NCBI GenBank assembly: GCA_018375675.1
Contig: JAHACW010000029.1
Coordinates: forward strand, 1-47,760
DNA from: Actinomyces sp.
GTDB lineage: Bacteria; Actinomycetota; Actinomycetes; Actinomycetales; Actinomycetaceae
Direction: 5' to 3'
Length of the DNA stretch: 47,760 nt
Positions within the stretch are counted from its first letter, which is position 1; each line of letters begins with the position of its first letter. The position numbers and the translations under genes were made by a program. Below the pieces are notes generated by a model, which saw only the letters and a list, made by a program, of their open reading frames with translations, made no database searches and had not been told where the DNA came from. Shown here in pieces: positions 26,761 to 35,489 of the stretch.

Positions 26761-28227
26761 TCACGCTGTGGGGAGTTCGATGCGAACGGTGAGGCCGCCA
26801 CCTTTTGTTTTGGTGAGCGATGCGTTTCCCTTGTGAGCTGCGAGGATGCCGGAGACGATCGCGAGGCCGAGTCCGGAGCCGCCGGACTTGCGGTTGCGTG
26901 ATGTGTCCGCGCGGTAGAAGCGTTCGAAGACGCGTCCGCGGTCAGTTTCATCGATGCCGGGCCCGTGGTCGCGCAGTTCGACGATGGCGGTGTCGCCGCT
27001 GCGTCCGAGTGCGATTTCGACGGGGGAGCCTTCGGGGGTGTAGCGCACGATGTTGCCGATGAGGTTGGTGAAGACCTGCGAGATGCGGTCTCGGTCCGCG
27101 GGGACGATGAGGGTCATCGGGGGAGTGCGGCTGTTGATGCCGGTGAGTCCGACCGTGCGCGTGGGGTCGAGGGCTTGGAGGTCGAAGACGGCGTTATCGG
27201 CGAGCTTGACGAGGTCGATGTCGGTGATCTCGAGGGGGCGGCCTTCGTCGAGGCGGGCGAGGGTGAGGAGGTCTTCGACGAGGGTGGCCATGCGTGAGGA
27301 TTCGGAAGCGATGCGCCCCATGACTTCCTCGATGCGCTCGGCGGGCACGCCGCCCATGGCGTAGAGCTCGCAGTAGCCGGAGATGGCTGCAAGAGGAGTG
27401 CGTAGCTCGTGGGAGGCGTCGGAGACGAATCGTTTGATCTTTTGTTCCGAGGCCTGGCGGGCTTCGAAGGATTGCTCGACCTGGGTGAGCATGGCGTTGA
27501 GTGAGAGTGAGAGCGAGCCGACCTCGGTGGTGGGAGGGTGCGGGGTGACGCGCTTGGTGAGGTCACCGGCGGCGATCTTTCCGGCGGTGGATTCGATGGA
27601 ACGCAGGGGGAGGAGTGCGCGGCGTACGAGGACGCGCCCGGTCCAGCCTCCGATGAGGACAATGATGATGCCGGCGACCGCGAAGTACGAGGCCGTGGTG
27701 CGCAGGGTGTGCTGCATGTCCGACAGGGGTAGGGCGATCGTCATGTATCCGGAGAACTGGCCGGAGTCCGTTTCGTACACGGGGACGACGAGGGCGCGCC
27801 AGCCGAGGCCGGCCTTGGAAGAGGAGACGGTGACCGGGAGAGTGCGGAAGGAGGAGATGGGCGCGGAGCTCGTGTCGACGAGTTCGGGCAGGTGGGGCTT
27901 GCCCGAGGCCTTGAGGGTGTCCTCTGAGTAGAAGTAGCGGTCGCCCCCGGCGGTGTCGTGGATGTGGATGTAGTAGAGGGTGGGGATGCCGCCCTGGCCG
28001 TCGGCGGAGAATGTCGCCGCCGATCCGGAGATCTGCATGGTGTGCGCGGTGGCGACGAGCTGGTCGTCGATCTGAGAGGTGAGGTGGCGCTGGAGGAGGC
28101 CGATCATGACCGTGCCGGACAGGGATAGTCCGATGGCCAGGAGCAGCGTGATGAGCGTGACGAGCTGCGCGGATAGCGGCTTGGAGTCCCACCATGCCTC
28201 GATGCGTTGAGCCAGGCCGGGGCGCAC
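26761..28227 (-). CDS. Sensor histidine kinase
   Basis: A 488-residue membrane kinase that phosphorylates the response regulator encoded just upstream. It has a first membrane helix (about 20-45), an extracellular domain of about 135 residues (50-180), a second helix (about 181-200), HAMP (about 201-255), HisKA with phospho-His273 (FVSDASHELRTPL), and HATPase with N, G1 and G2 boxes (NLIGNIVRYTPEG, DHGPGID, GGSGLGLAIV). The extracellular sensor has no motif I recognise. The GTG start lies one base after the regulator stop (TGA C GTG) with GAGGA inside the regulator end, so translation is coupled. The pair resembles mycobacterial PhoP-PhoR/TcrX-TcrY kinases. Confidence 0.93.
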   Translation of the reverse strand: MRPGLAQRIEAWWDSKPLSAQLVTLITLLLAIGLSLSGTVMIGLLQRHLTSQIDDQLVATAHTMQISGSAATFSADGQGGIPTLYYIHIHDTAGGDRYFYSEDTLKASGKPHLPELVDTSSAPISSFRTLPVTVSSSKAGLGWRALVVPVYETDSGQFSGYMTIALPLSDMQHTLRTTASYFAVAGIIIVLIGGWTGRVLVRRALLPLRSIESTAGKIAAGDLTKRVTPHPPTTEVGSLSLSLNAMLTQVEQSFEARQASEQKIKRFVSDASHELRTPLAAISGYCELYAMGGVPAERIEEVMGRIASESSRMATLVEDLLTLARLDEGRPLEITDIDLVKLADNAVFDLQALDPTRTVGLTGINSRTPPMTLIVPADRDRISQVFTNLIGNIVRYTPEGSPVEIALGRSGDTAIVELRDHGPGIDETDRGRVFERFYRADTSRNRKSGGSGLGLAIVSGILAAHKGNASLTKTKGGGLTVRIELPTA

Positions 28228-28228
28228 G

Positions 28229-28933
28229 TCAGTCCTCAGCGCGCAGGATGTAGCCGACCCCGCGCTTGGTGTGGATCAGCTCTCCGGAGGCTCCCTCGAC
28301 CGCGAGTTTGCGCCGCAGGTAGGAGATGTAGGACTCGACGATGGCGACTTCGCCGTCCCAGTCGTATTCCCACACGTGGTCGAGGATCTGCATCTTGGAG
28401 ACGACGCGACCCGCGTTGATGACGAGGTAGCGCAGGAGCTTGAACTCGGTGGGGGACAGGTCGATGGGGACGCCGGCGCGCGTAACTTCGTGGGCGTCCT
28501 CGTCGATGACGAGGTCTCCGACGCGCAGGAACGCGTCGTCTTCTTCGGAGCCCATGGTGCGGCGCAGGATGGCGCGGATGCGGGCAACGACCTCTTCGAG
28601 ACCGAAGGGCTTGGTGACGTAGTCGTCGCCGCCAACGGTCAGGCCCTGGATCTTGTCGCGCATGTCGTCGCGTGCGGTGAGGAACAGGACCGGGGTGGTG
28701 ATGCCGGCGTCGCGCAGGCGCCTGGTGACGGTGAAGCCGTCCATGTCGGGGAGCATGACGTCGAGGACGATGAGGTCGGGGCGCGAGGCCTGGGCTTCGT
28801 GAAATGCGCCGCTGCCGTCCTCGGCGGTGACGACGTCGAAGCCTGCGAAGCGCAGGGAGGAGGCGAGGAGATCACGGATGTTGGGCTCATCGTCGACGAC
28901 GAGCAGTTTTGCTTCGGTTCCCGGGGTGCTCAT
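28229..28933 (-). CDS. OmpR/PhoP-family response regulator
   Basis: A 234-residue transcription factor. The receiver domain (about 8-120) has the acidic pair Asp14-Asp15, phospho-acceptor Asp58 in VLDVMLPDMDG, and Lys in VTKPFGLEEV. The C-terminal winged helix (about 135-232) has PTEFKLLRYL and VVESYISYLRRKL-like recognition residues. The closest pattern known to me is PhoP/TcrX of mycobacteria. The start at 28933 gives the usual short lead before AKLLVVDDEPN; 28951 (MGDTSC) is in frame with AGGAAA further upstream and cannot be ruled out. The first gene of a two-gene operon with the kinase; divergent from the PH-domain pair. Confidence 0.92.
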   Translation of the reverse strand: MSTPGTEAKLLVVDDEPNIRDLLASSLRFAGFDVVTAEDGSGAFHEAQASRPDLIVLDVMLPDMDGFTVTRRLRDAGITTPVLFLTARDDMRDKIQGLTVGGDDYVTKPFGLEEVVARIRAILRRTMGSEEDDAFLRVGDLVIDEDAHEVTRAGVPIDLSPTEFKLLRYLVINAGRVVSKMQILDHVWEYDWDGEVAIVESYISYLRRKLAVEGASGELIHTKRGVGYILRAED

Positions 28934-29067
28934 GCAACTAGTGTCGCCCATGTGTCTGAATGTTTCCTGTGAGGTAGGTGGGAGTGATGGCACTGCTCCT
29001 GTTTCCTTCGTCACCTCGGTTGGTCGCGCAGTGATAAAGGACAAGAAAAGGCGCGGAAAAGATGTGC

Positions 29068-29073
29068 AAGAAT
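29068..29073 (+). promoter_or_regulatory. -10-like box AAGAAT ahead of the PH-domain gene pair
   Basis: AAGAAT, six bases, then ATG at 29080. The panC start has an almost identical layout (AAGAAT, six bases, ATG). Confidence 0.4.
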
Positions 29074-29079
29074 TGAAGC

Positions 29080-29580
29080 ATGTCATCCCAGAACGCAGCA
29101 GACGTCATGTCTCCCGACGGCGTCGACTTCCAGCACGTGTCCCCCAAACTCGCGACCCTGCGCCTCGGAAACGCCCTCGCGCTGTGCGGCGCCCTGTGCG
29201 GCGCGATCTCTGGCCTCGTTCTCATCGTCGACATCCCTGAGCTGTGGTGGCTCATGCTCGTGCCCGCCGCCATCGCCCTCCTCTGCCTGTGGCTCGTGCC
29301 CGCCCAGGTGCGTGCCCTGCGCTACGCCCTGGCCGACACGGACTTCGTCATCCGCCGTGGCGTCTTCAATCGATCGCTGACCCTCGTGCCCTACGGCCGC
29401 ATCCAGTACGTCGACATCTACCAGGGTCCCGTGCTGCGCCTGCTTGGCATCTCCACGATCAAGCTCTCGACCGCGAGCGCGAAGACGGATGCGACGCTGA
29501 GCGGCGTGCCCGTCGCGGATGCGGCGCGTCTGCGTGACGTCCTGGCGGAGCGCGGTTCGGCGGAGCTGATGGGCCTATGA
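29080..29580 (+). CDS. Bacterial PH-domain membrane protein, small subunit (YdbS-like)
   Basis: A 166-residue protein with two membrane helices (about 27-48 and 54-71) followed by one bPH2 domain (DUF304; about 75-160), recognised by DFVIRRGVFNRSLTLVPYGRIQYVDIYQGP. In Bacillus the YdbS-YdbT pair affects resistance to bacteriocins and membrane stress; the molecular role is not settled. Its stop codon overlaps the start of the next gene (ATGA), so the two are translationally coupled and probably act as a complex. It is divergent from the response regulator gene, with which it shares a 146-base promoter region. Confidence 0.85.
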   Translation: MSSQNAADVMSPDGVDFQHVSPKLATLRLGNALALCGALCGAISGLVLIVDIPELWWLMLVPAAIALLCLWLVPAQVRALRYALADTDFVIRRGVFNRSLTLVPYGRIQYVDIYQGPVLRLLGISTIKLSTASAKTDATLSGVPVADAARLRDVLAERGSAELMGL

Positions 29581-31136
29581 GCGCGGACCTCTCCTCCGAC
29601 GGCATCGCCCCCGAGGACTGGAAGCCGCTTCACCCGCTCACCTACGTCCCCCGCGTCGCGGGAAGTGTCACGGGTATCGTCGCTGCGGTGTCCCTGAGCA
29701 ACGCCTCCGCGATCGGGCGCATGCTCAACGGTGAGACGCCCGCGTGGCTCGCGACGACCGGGATCTTCCTCGGCCTTCTGATTATTGCGGGCGTTGCTCT
29801 CGCCATTGCGGGCGCGTACTGCTACCTGTCGTGGACGAAGACTCGCTACGCGGTGAGCAACACAGCGATCTGGTATCGCGCCGGTATCCTCAAGCGGACG
29901 CAGCGCCACGCGAGGCTGACGCGCATCCAGACGATCAACGTGTCCTACTCGCTCATCGGGCGTCTCCTGCGCCTGGGCTACCTGGATATTGAGGTCGCGG
30001 GCGGCACCGATTCGGGCATCAAGCTGGGACTGCTGCCCGCCGCCAAGTTGGAGGAGCTGCGTGCCCTCCTCCTCGCGCTCGCTTCGGGCGCGATCGACGA
30101 GGTCGTGGATCCCGCCGGCCTCACCGGAACCTCGACCCGCGTGGCGACGGCGAAAACCCCGCTGGAGGCCCCCGAACGCCCCGTGTTTAAGGTCGGGTTC
30201 GTCAAGCTCCTGCTGTCCATGCTGGCGACCATCGACAATGCGATTGCCCTGTTCTTCGGCATCTTCCTCCTGGGCCTCAACGGCTTCCTTGTGGGTGTCG
30301 TCGGGGTGACGTCGATCATGAGTTTCATGGGCATCCTCGCGGGCGCGTTCAGCCTCCTGGTGAGCGTCTGGGCGCGTTTTGATCGAGAGTTCGGCTTCAC
30401 TGCGGCGATAGCGGCCGACGGCGTGCGCATCGACCGTGGCCTGACGGCTCGCCGTCACGTGACGATCCCTCCGGGGCGCATTCACGCCATCGAGGTGACG
30501 CAGCCGCTGATATGGCGACTGTTTGGCTGGTATCGCGTGGAGATCACGCAGGCCGGCAATACGGCACACACGACGGACGAGAAGAACAAGGGCATGCAGG
30601 TGGATGTGGCCTCCGACGTGCTGCTTCCCGTCGGCAGCCGCGTGGAGGTCGTCCAGGCGATCGCGATGGCGATCCCCGACCTGGGGGTCGAGGATCCCGA
30701 CGGCTTCCTCGAGTCCCTTCGCGTGGGCACGGGCAAGGACCGCTGGATGACACCGATCCCGCGCAGCGCGAGGATTCTGGATCCTCTCGTGTACAAGCGC
30801 CGAGCCTTCGGACTGACCGATGCCGTGTTTGCGATCCGCGACGGCTTCTTCAACCTGCGCTTCTCGATCATCCCTCTGACGCGCATCCAGTCGGTGTCGC
30901 TGCATCAGGGCCCCATTCAGCGCTGGCGCCGCGTCGCCTCGGTGCGCGCCGCGCTGGTCCCCGGACCGGTGGCATCCATGGCCGAGCACGTTGAGGCGGG
31001 CCGCTCTCTGGAGCTGTGGGCGCAGCTGTCGCAGGCCTCGAAGATTCGCCGCGAGGCCGAGGTTCCCGAGCGCTGGCTCTCTCGCGTCACCGAGATCGTC
31101 GAGGCAACCTCGCAGCGTGCGGAGGGCGACAAGTAG
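29577..31136 (+). CDS. Bacterial PH-domain membrane protein, large subunit (YdbT-like)
   Basis: A 519-residue protein with repeated units of paired membrane helices and bPH2 domains. Helices lie near 30-48 and 58-85 and again near 215-240 and 245-268. PH-like units follow at about 90-165 (RYAVSNTAIWYRAGILKRTQRHARLTRI… pattern), 285-370 (DGVRIDRGLTARRHVTIPPGRI) and 405-475 (FAIRDGFFNLRFSIIPLTRIQ). The recurring GRIQ/TRIQ element marks each unit. It overlaps the preceding small-subunit gene by four bases. The function is inferred only from the family: a membrane-associated complex linked to envelope stress. Confidence 0.87.
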   Translation: MSADLSSDGIAPEDWKPLHPLTYVPRVAGSVTGIVAAVSLSNASAIGRMLNGETPAWLATTGIFLGLLIIAGVALAIAGAYCYLSWTKTRYAVSNTAIWYRAGILKRTQRHARLTRIQTINVSYSLIGRLLRLGYLDIEVAGGTDSGIKLGLLPAAKLEELRALLLALASGAIDEVVDPAGLTGTSTRVATAKTPLEAPERPVFKVGFVKLLLSMLATIDNAIALFFGIFLLGLNGFLVGVVGVTSIMSFMGILAGAFSLLVSVWARFDREFGFTAAIAADGVRIDRGLTARRHVTIPPGRIHAIEVTQPLIWRLFGWYRVEITQAGNTAHTTDEKNKGMQVDVASDVLLPVGSRVEVVQAIAMAIPDLGVEDPDGFLESLRVGTGKDRWMTPIPRSARILDPLVYKRRAFGLTDAVFAIRDGFFNLRFSIIPLTRIQSVSLHQGPIQRWRRVASVRAALVPGPVASMAEHVEAGRSLELWAQLSQASKIRREAEVPERWLSRVTEIVEATSQRAEGDK

Positions 31137-31161
31137 AGCGGTGATCGGCGACAATGGAGGC

Positions 31162-32049
31162 ATGAGTACCCCCGGACGCCTCGGAATCGGCATCATCGGC
31201 ATGGGCCACGTCGGGCCCGTCATCGGCTCTGCGCTGCGCGCGGTCGGGCACCAGATTGTCGCCGTCTCCGCGTCGTCGGAGGCCTCGCGCGAGCGTGCCG
31301 ATGCGATGCTCCCCGGCGTGCCGATCACCGCGCCCGAGGAGGTCGTGCGCCGCTCCGAGGTGGTCATTGTGGCCGTTCCTGACGACCAGATCGGCCCCCT
31401 CGTGAGCGGCCTGGCTGACCTGGGCGCCTGGCAGAGCGGGCACATCGTCATTCACCTGTCGGGTGCCTCCGGCGTGGGGCTGCTCGGCGCCGCCGCGGGA
31501 GCGGGGGCGATCCCGCTCGCCATCCACCCGGCGATGACGTTCACTGGCACCAGCGTCGACGTGGCGCGCCTCGTGGGCACGCCCTTCGCGGTGACGGCTG
31601 CGGCACCCTTCCTGCCGATCGCCCAGGCCCTCGTCGTCGAAATGGGCGGCGAGCCCGTCGTCGTCGCAGAGGAGGACCGCCCCCTCTACCACGCGGGCCT
31701 CGCCCACGGCGCCAACTTCATTGCCGGCATCACCGTGCAGACGACGCGGATTCTCGCCGAGGCCGGCATCGAGAATCCCGCTCTGTACGTGCGCCCGCTT
31801 CTCGAGGCCGCGCTTGACCGTGCCCTCACCGAGGGGGTCGCGGGCATCTCCGGGCCCGCCGCCCGCGGGGATGCGGGAACGATCACCGCGCACGCCCGCA
31901 GCCTCGGGGCCAGGGAAGGTCTCTCGGGGGAACGCGACACCTACGCGGACATGACCCGCGCCCTGACCCGTCTGCTGCGCGACGCTCGTCTCCTCGACGA
32001 ACGGGCCGCCACCAGCGTCGAGGCCGCCCTCCTCGACCCGGGCGCCTGA
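31162..32049 (+). CDS. Rossmann-fold and DUF2520 protein of the pantothenate locus
   Basis: A 295-residue predicted oxidoreductase. An N-terminal NAD(P)-binding Rossmann domain (GIGIIGMGHVGPVIGSAL, about 6-130) is followed by a helical DUF2520 domain (about 135-290; YHAGLAHGANFIAGITVQT). The order DUF2520-panC-panD is conserved in actinobacteria (mycobacteria included). As the domains resemble ketopantoate reductase, it may supply that step (panE) in species lacking a canonical enzyme; this is inference. The ATG at 31162 follows GACAAT by six bases. An in-frame GTG at 31141 is possible, but GGAGG would then lie inside the gene. Confidence 0.82.
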   Translation: MSTPGRLGIGIIGMGHVGPVIGSALRAVGHQIVAVSASSEASRERADAMLPGVPITAPEEVVRRSEVVIVAVPDDQIGPLVSGLADLGAWQSGHIVIHLSGASGVGLLGAAAGAGAIPLAIHPAMTFTGTSVDVARLVGTPFAVTAAAPFLPIAQALVVEMGGEPVVVAEEDRPLYHAGLAHGANFIAGITVQTTRILAEAGIENPALYVRPLLEAALDRALTEGVAGISGPAARGDAGTITAHARSLGAREGLSGERDTYADMTRALTRLLRDARLLDERAATSVEAALLDPGA

Positions 32050-32103
32050 TACCCACACACCCAACGAGCCCAAAACGCGGGAGAGAGAACGCGCGCAACC
32101 CCG

Positions 32104-32126
32104 GCCTCGTCGCAAAAACGCGAGGC
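32104..32126 (+). terminator. Hairpin after the DUF2520 gene
   Basis: GCCTCG and CGAGGC arms; the left arm lies within a copy of the recurrent word (CCCCGGCCTCGTC, 32099-32111). Confidence 0.5.
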
Positions 32127-32181
32127 GTGAGGAAAGCGACTCTATTACGCACCGGCGGGCCGAAGTTGCAAGAATAGAAAC

Positions 32182-33135
32182 ATGACCCATCGCCCTGTCC
32201 TCACCCACACGCGCGCCGAGTTGGCCGACGCCCTGTCGCGCCTGCCCGGCACGAAGGCCCTCGTGATGACCATGGGTGCCCTCCACTCCGGGCACCTGCA
32301 GCTCGTGCGCGAAGCCCGCGAACTGGCCGATCATGTGATCGTCACGATCTTCGTCAACCCGACGCAGTTCGCGCCCGGCGAGGACTTCGATGCCTACCCG
32401 CGCACCCTGGACGCGGACATGGACGCGCTCGAGACGGTGGGGGCGGACCTCGTGTGGGCGCCCTCGCCCCAGGACGTGTACCCCACGCCCGCGACCGTGA
32501 CAATCGACCCGGGCCCCATCGCGCACGTTCTCGAAGGCAAGACGCGCCCCACGCACTTCGCGGGCGTCGCGCTCGTGTGCACCAAGGTCGTCAACCTCGT
32601 GCGCCCCGACGTGGCCCTGTACGGACAGAAGGACGCCCAGCAGCTGGCAGTCCTGCGCACCGTCTTCTCACAGCTGGACATCCCCGTGCGCGTTCACCCC
32701 GTGCCGATCGTGCGCGCCGAGGACGGGGTCGCGCTGTCCAGCCGCAACCAGTACCTGAGCGACGATGAGCGCATCCGTGCCCGTGCCCTCTCGCGCGCGC
32801 TTCGTCGCGGCGCCGAGGCCGCCGAGGCCGGGGCCAAGCCCGCGCAGATCGTCGCCGAGTGCCGCTCGGTGATTGACGCCGAGGGCGGCATCGCCCTGGA
32901 CTACATTGCGCTTGTGGACGCGGGGACTTTTGAGATCCTCGCTGGCACCGAGTCCGTGCCCGTCGGCGAAGGCGCGGCCGCGCCCACGATCCTGTCTGAT
33001 GGCTCGCGCGAGGGACGCATTCTCATCGCCGCCAAGGTGGGCACGACCCGCCTCATCGACAACATGGAGGTGCCGCTGCGCGACGCCTCCGGTCCTGACG
33101 CTCGCCTTGCTGAGCGCGCGGGAGACCTCGCATGA
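32182..33135 (+). CDS. panC: Pantothenate synthetase (pantoate-beta-alanine ligase)
   Basis: Joins pantoate and beta-alanine with ATP to form pantothenate (vitamin B5). The 317-residue protein has the nucleotidyltransferase motifs [12 protein letters not shown] (HxGH), [15 protein letters not shown] and the KMSKS-like [11 protein letters not shown]-terminal extension of about 30 residues beyond the usual 285-290 is present and includes [17 protein letters not shown] lies six bases before the ATG, suggesting a leaderless message. The stop codon overlaps the panD start, and beta-alanine made by PanD is the second substrate, so the two genes are coupled in expression and chemistry. Confidence 0.95.
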   Translation: MTHRPVLTHTRAELADALSRLPGTKALVMTMGALHSGHLQLVREARELADHVIVTIFVNPTQFAPGEDFDAYPRTLDADMDALETVGADLVWAPSPQDVYPTPATVTIDPGPIAHVLEGKTRPTHFAGVALVCTKVVNLVRPDVALYGQKDAQQLAVLRTVFSQLDIPVRVHPVPIVRAEDGVALSSRNQYLSDDERIRARALSRALRRGAEAAEAGAKPAQIVAECRSVIDAEGGIALDYIALVDAGTFEILAGTESVPVGEGAAAPTILSDGSREGRILIAAKVGTTRLIDNMEVPLRDASGPDARLAERAGDLA

Positions 33136-33566
33136 TGGAAATGACCCGCGAGATGGCGATCGGCAAGATCCATCGAGCCGTCGTCACCGGCGCCGACCTG
33201 CACTACGTCGGCTCGATCACGGTAGACGAGGACCTCCTGGACGCCGCGAACATCGTGCCCGGGCAGAAGGTCGACATCGTCGACGTCAACAACGGCGAGC
33301 GACTCTCGACCTACACGATCGCGGGCGAGCGAGGCAGCGGCACGATTCAGCTCAACGGCGCGGCCGCCCACAAGGTGACCGTCGGTGACCTCGTCATTAT
33401 CATGGCCTACGCCCAGGTGCCCGAATCCCTGGTACGTACGATTAAGCCCTCCGTCGTCTTCGTCGACGAGGCCAACAAAATCGTGAGCGCTGGCGACCAC
33501 GCGGGAACCGTCCCCGAGGACTCGCCCCGTGCCCGCGAGCTGGGGCTGAAAAGCTCCGGCGTCTGA
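33132..33566 (+). CDS. panD: Aspartate 1-decarboxylase (pyruvoyl enzyme)
   Basis: Converts aspartate to beta-alanine for pantothenate. The proenzyme cuts itself between Gly27 and Ser28 (HYVGSITVD) to create the pyruvoyl group. Three ATG codons lie at 33132, 33135 and 33141; the last would place the serine at position 25 exactly as in the Escherichia coli enzyme, but GGGAG before 33132 supports the first. Other family marks are the [11 protein letters not shown] and [13 protein letters not shown] stretches. The 144-residue length is normal for actinobacteria. It overlaps panC by four bases and ends at a terminator. Confidence 0.96.
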   Translation: MMEMTREMAIGKIHRAVVTGADLHYVGSITVDEDLLDAANIVPGQKVDIVDVNNGERLSTYTIAGERGSGTIQLNGAAAHKVTVGDLVIIMAYAQVPESLVRTIKPSVVFVDEANKIVSAGDHAGTVPEDSPRARELGLKSSGV

Positions 33567-33579
33567 TTCACACGCCGAC

Positions 33580-33611
33580 GGGAGCGTCCACTCAGCAGAG
33601 TGGGCGCTCCC
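33580..33611 (+). terminator. Terminator after panD
   Basis: Fourteen-base arms (33580-33593 and 33598-33611) with one T.G wobble, followed by CTCGTTTCG. Confidence 0.85.
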
Positions 33612-33748
33612 TCGTTTCGCTTCGTTTCGTGCACCTTTGCTCGTGTGACGGCATGTGCTGTTCACAATTGTCCATACCTTGTCGTCGCACGGCGCTGAAG
33701 CGCCCGTCACACCTATCCTCGAAGAACCGTACGAAAGGATGGTGGGGC

Positions 33749-34627
33749 ATGAGCAAGCGAGCGTCTCGGACGCGCCACGCGCTCGTCGGATACGCGTTCC
33801 TGTCGCCCGCCCTAATCGGCGTCCTCATCTTCATGGTTGTGCCCATCGGCGTCATCATGTGGGTGAGCCTGTACCGGTGGGACCTGATCGGGGATACGCG
33901 ATACGTGGGCCTGTCCAACGTCACGAACGTGCTGAGCGACCCGGCCTTCCTGTCGTCCCTGCGCACGACGATTCTCTTCGTCCTCCTCGTGGTCCCTATT
34001 CAGATCATCCTGGGCCTACTCCTCGCGAACCTGCTGACGAAGGGAGTGCGAGGAACCGTCGTCTATCGCACGCTCATCGTCATCCCGTGGATCGCGCCTC
34101 CGCTGGCCCTCGGAGTCGTATGGTCGTGGATCTTCGCCCCCACCGGCGGCCTCCTCTCCGCGCTTGCGGGCACTCGACTAGAAATCCTCGTGTCGCCCAC
34201 CTGGGCTCTGCCCGCGGCGGCTTTCGTCGTCGTCTGGTCGAACGTGGGGTACACGGCGCTCTTCTTCATCGCGGGATTGCTCGCGATCCCGCGTGAGCTC
34301 ACCGAGGCCGCGACCGTGGACGGGGCCTCCTCCTCGCAGGTGTTCTGGCATATCAAGATGCCCCTCCTGCGTCCGACCTTCTTCTTCGTGTCGGTCACCT
34401 CCGTGATCTCGGTCTTCAACGTTTTCGATCAGATCTACGCCCTCACCAAGGGCGGGCCGTCCGGCTCCACCGAGGTCCTCGCCTACCTGATCTACAAGGA
34501 GGCCTTCGAGACCGGGAACGTCGGCCGCGCCGCAGTCATGGCGTGCGTCATGATGCTGCTCCTTATGGGATTGACGCTGGCCCAGAACCTGTACTTCCGG
34601 AAGAGGACCACGTATGAGCTCGTCTAA
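33749..34627 (+). CDS. Sugar ABC transporter permease, MalF/UgpA-like
   Basis: One of two membrane channels of a carbohydrate importer. The 292-residue protein has about six membrane helices and the EAA loop near residues 190-210 (ELTEAATVDGASSSQVFWHIKMPLL) that docks the ATPase. The ATG at 33749 follows AAAGGATGGTGGGG; the longer frame from 33629 is not homologous to permeases. It opens a four-gene run: permease, permease, binding protein, deacetylase. No ATPase gene is in the run. Confidence 0.92.
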   Translation: MSKRASRTRHALVGYAFLSPALIGVLIFMVVPIGVIMWVSLYRWDLIGDTRYVGLSNVTNVLSDPAFLSSLRTTILFVLLVVPIQIILGLLLANLLTKGVRGTVVYRTLIVIPWIAPPLALGVVWSWIFAPTGGLLSALAGTRLEILVSPTWALPAAAFVVVWSNVGYTALFFIAGLLAIPRELTEAATVDGASSSQVFWHIKMPLLRPTFFFVSVTSVISVFNVFDQIYALTKGGPSGSTEVLAYLIYKEAFETGNVGRAAVMACVMMLLLMGLTLAQNLYFRKRTTYELV

Positions 34628-35459
34628 GTCGTACTCGCGTCGGCCCTGGTGGTCGACCCTGGGGATCTACGCGGGGCTATCGCTGGCCGCGTTCATCATG
34701 GTCATCCCGCTGCTCTTCAGCTTTGTCACGGCCTTCAAGTCGCCGCAGGACTTCGCCTCGCACTCACCCTTCGCGCTGCCCTCCCCGCCCTCCCTGGCCT
34801 CGTTCCAGGCGATCCTGACGGGACGAGTCAACTTCGGTGACGCGATCGTCACGACGCTCCTCATGGTCGTGGTGATGGTCGTCGGGCAGCTGGTGTCCTC
34901 CGTGCTGGCCGCCTACGCGTTCGCCCGCATCGAGTTCCCAGGACGCGAAGTCATCTTCTGGCTCTTCCTGGGCACCATGATGATTCCGGCGTCGGTCCTC
35001 GTCATCCCGCTGTACCTCATGATGGCGAAAATGGGGCTCAACAACACCTTCTGGGGCATCGTCCTGCCCTTCGTGTTCGCCTCGCCCTACGCGGTGTTCC
35101 TGCTGCGTCAGTCGTTCCGTCAGATCCCCCAGGAAATCATCGACGCGGCGACCATGGACGGCGCCGGGCAGATGCGCATCCTCTTCTCCATTGTCGTTCC
35201 CGTGTCGAAGCCGATCATTTCGACGCTCGTGCTCATCACGGTTGTGAGCCAGTGGAACTCATTCATGTGGCCGCGGATCATCGCCGCGACCAGGCCACGC
35301 GTCCTCACAGTTGCGACGGCCGCGCTGCAGAGCCAGTACAACGCGAATTGGACGTACGTCATGGCGGCGACGACCATCGCGCTCGTGCCCCTGATCGCTC
35401 TGTTCATCGTCTTTCAACGACACATCGTTGAATCGATTGCCCTGACGGGCATCAAGTAA
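34614..35459 (+). CDS. Sugar ABC transporter permease, MalG/UgpE-like
   Basis: The second channel subunit, 281 residues with six helices and the EAA loop EIIDAATMDGAGQMRILFSIVVP. It begins 14 bases inside the end of the previous gene, showing translational coupling. The C-terminus IVESIALTGIK is the standard MalG-type ending. Confidence 0.92.
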   Translation: MSSSKSYSRRPWWSTLGIYAGLSLAAFIMVIPLLFSFVTAFKSPQDFASHSPFALPSPPSLASFQAILTGRVNFGDAIVTTLLMVVVMVVGQLVSSVLAAYAFARIEFPGREVIFWLFLGTMMIPASVLVIPLYLMMAKMGLNNTFWGIVLPFVFASPYAVFLLRQSFRQIPQEIIDAATMDGAGQMRILFSIVVPVSKPIISTLVLITVVSQWNSFMWPRIIAATRPRVLTVATAALQSQYNANWTYVMAATTIALVPLIALFIVFQRHIVESIALTGIK

Positions 35460-35489
35460 CAACACAACCCATCACAACTGGAGGTCTTC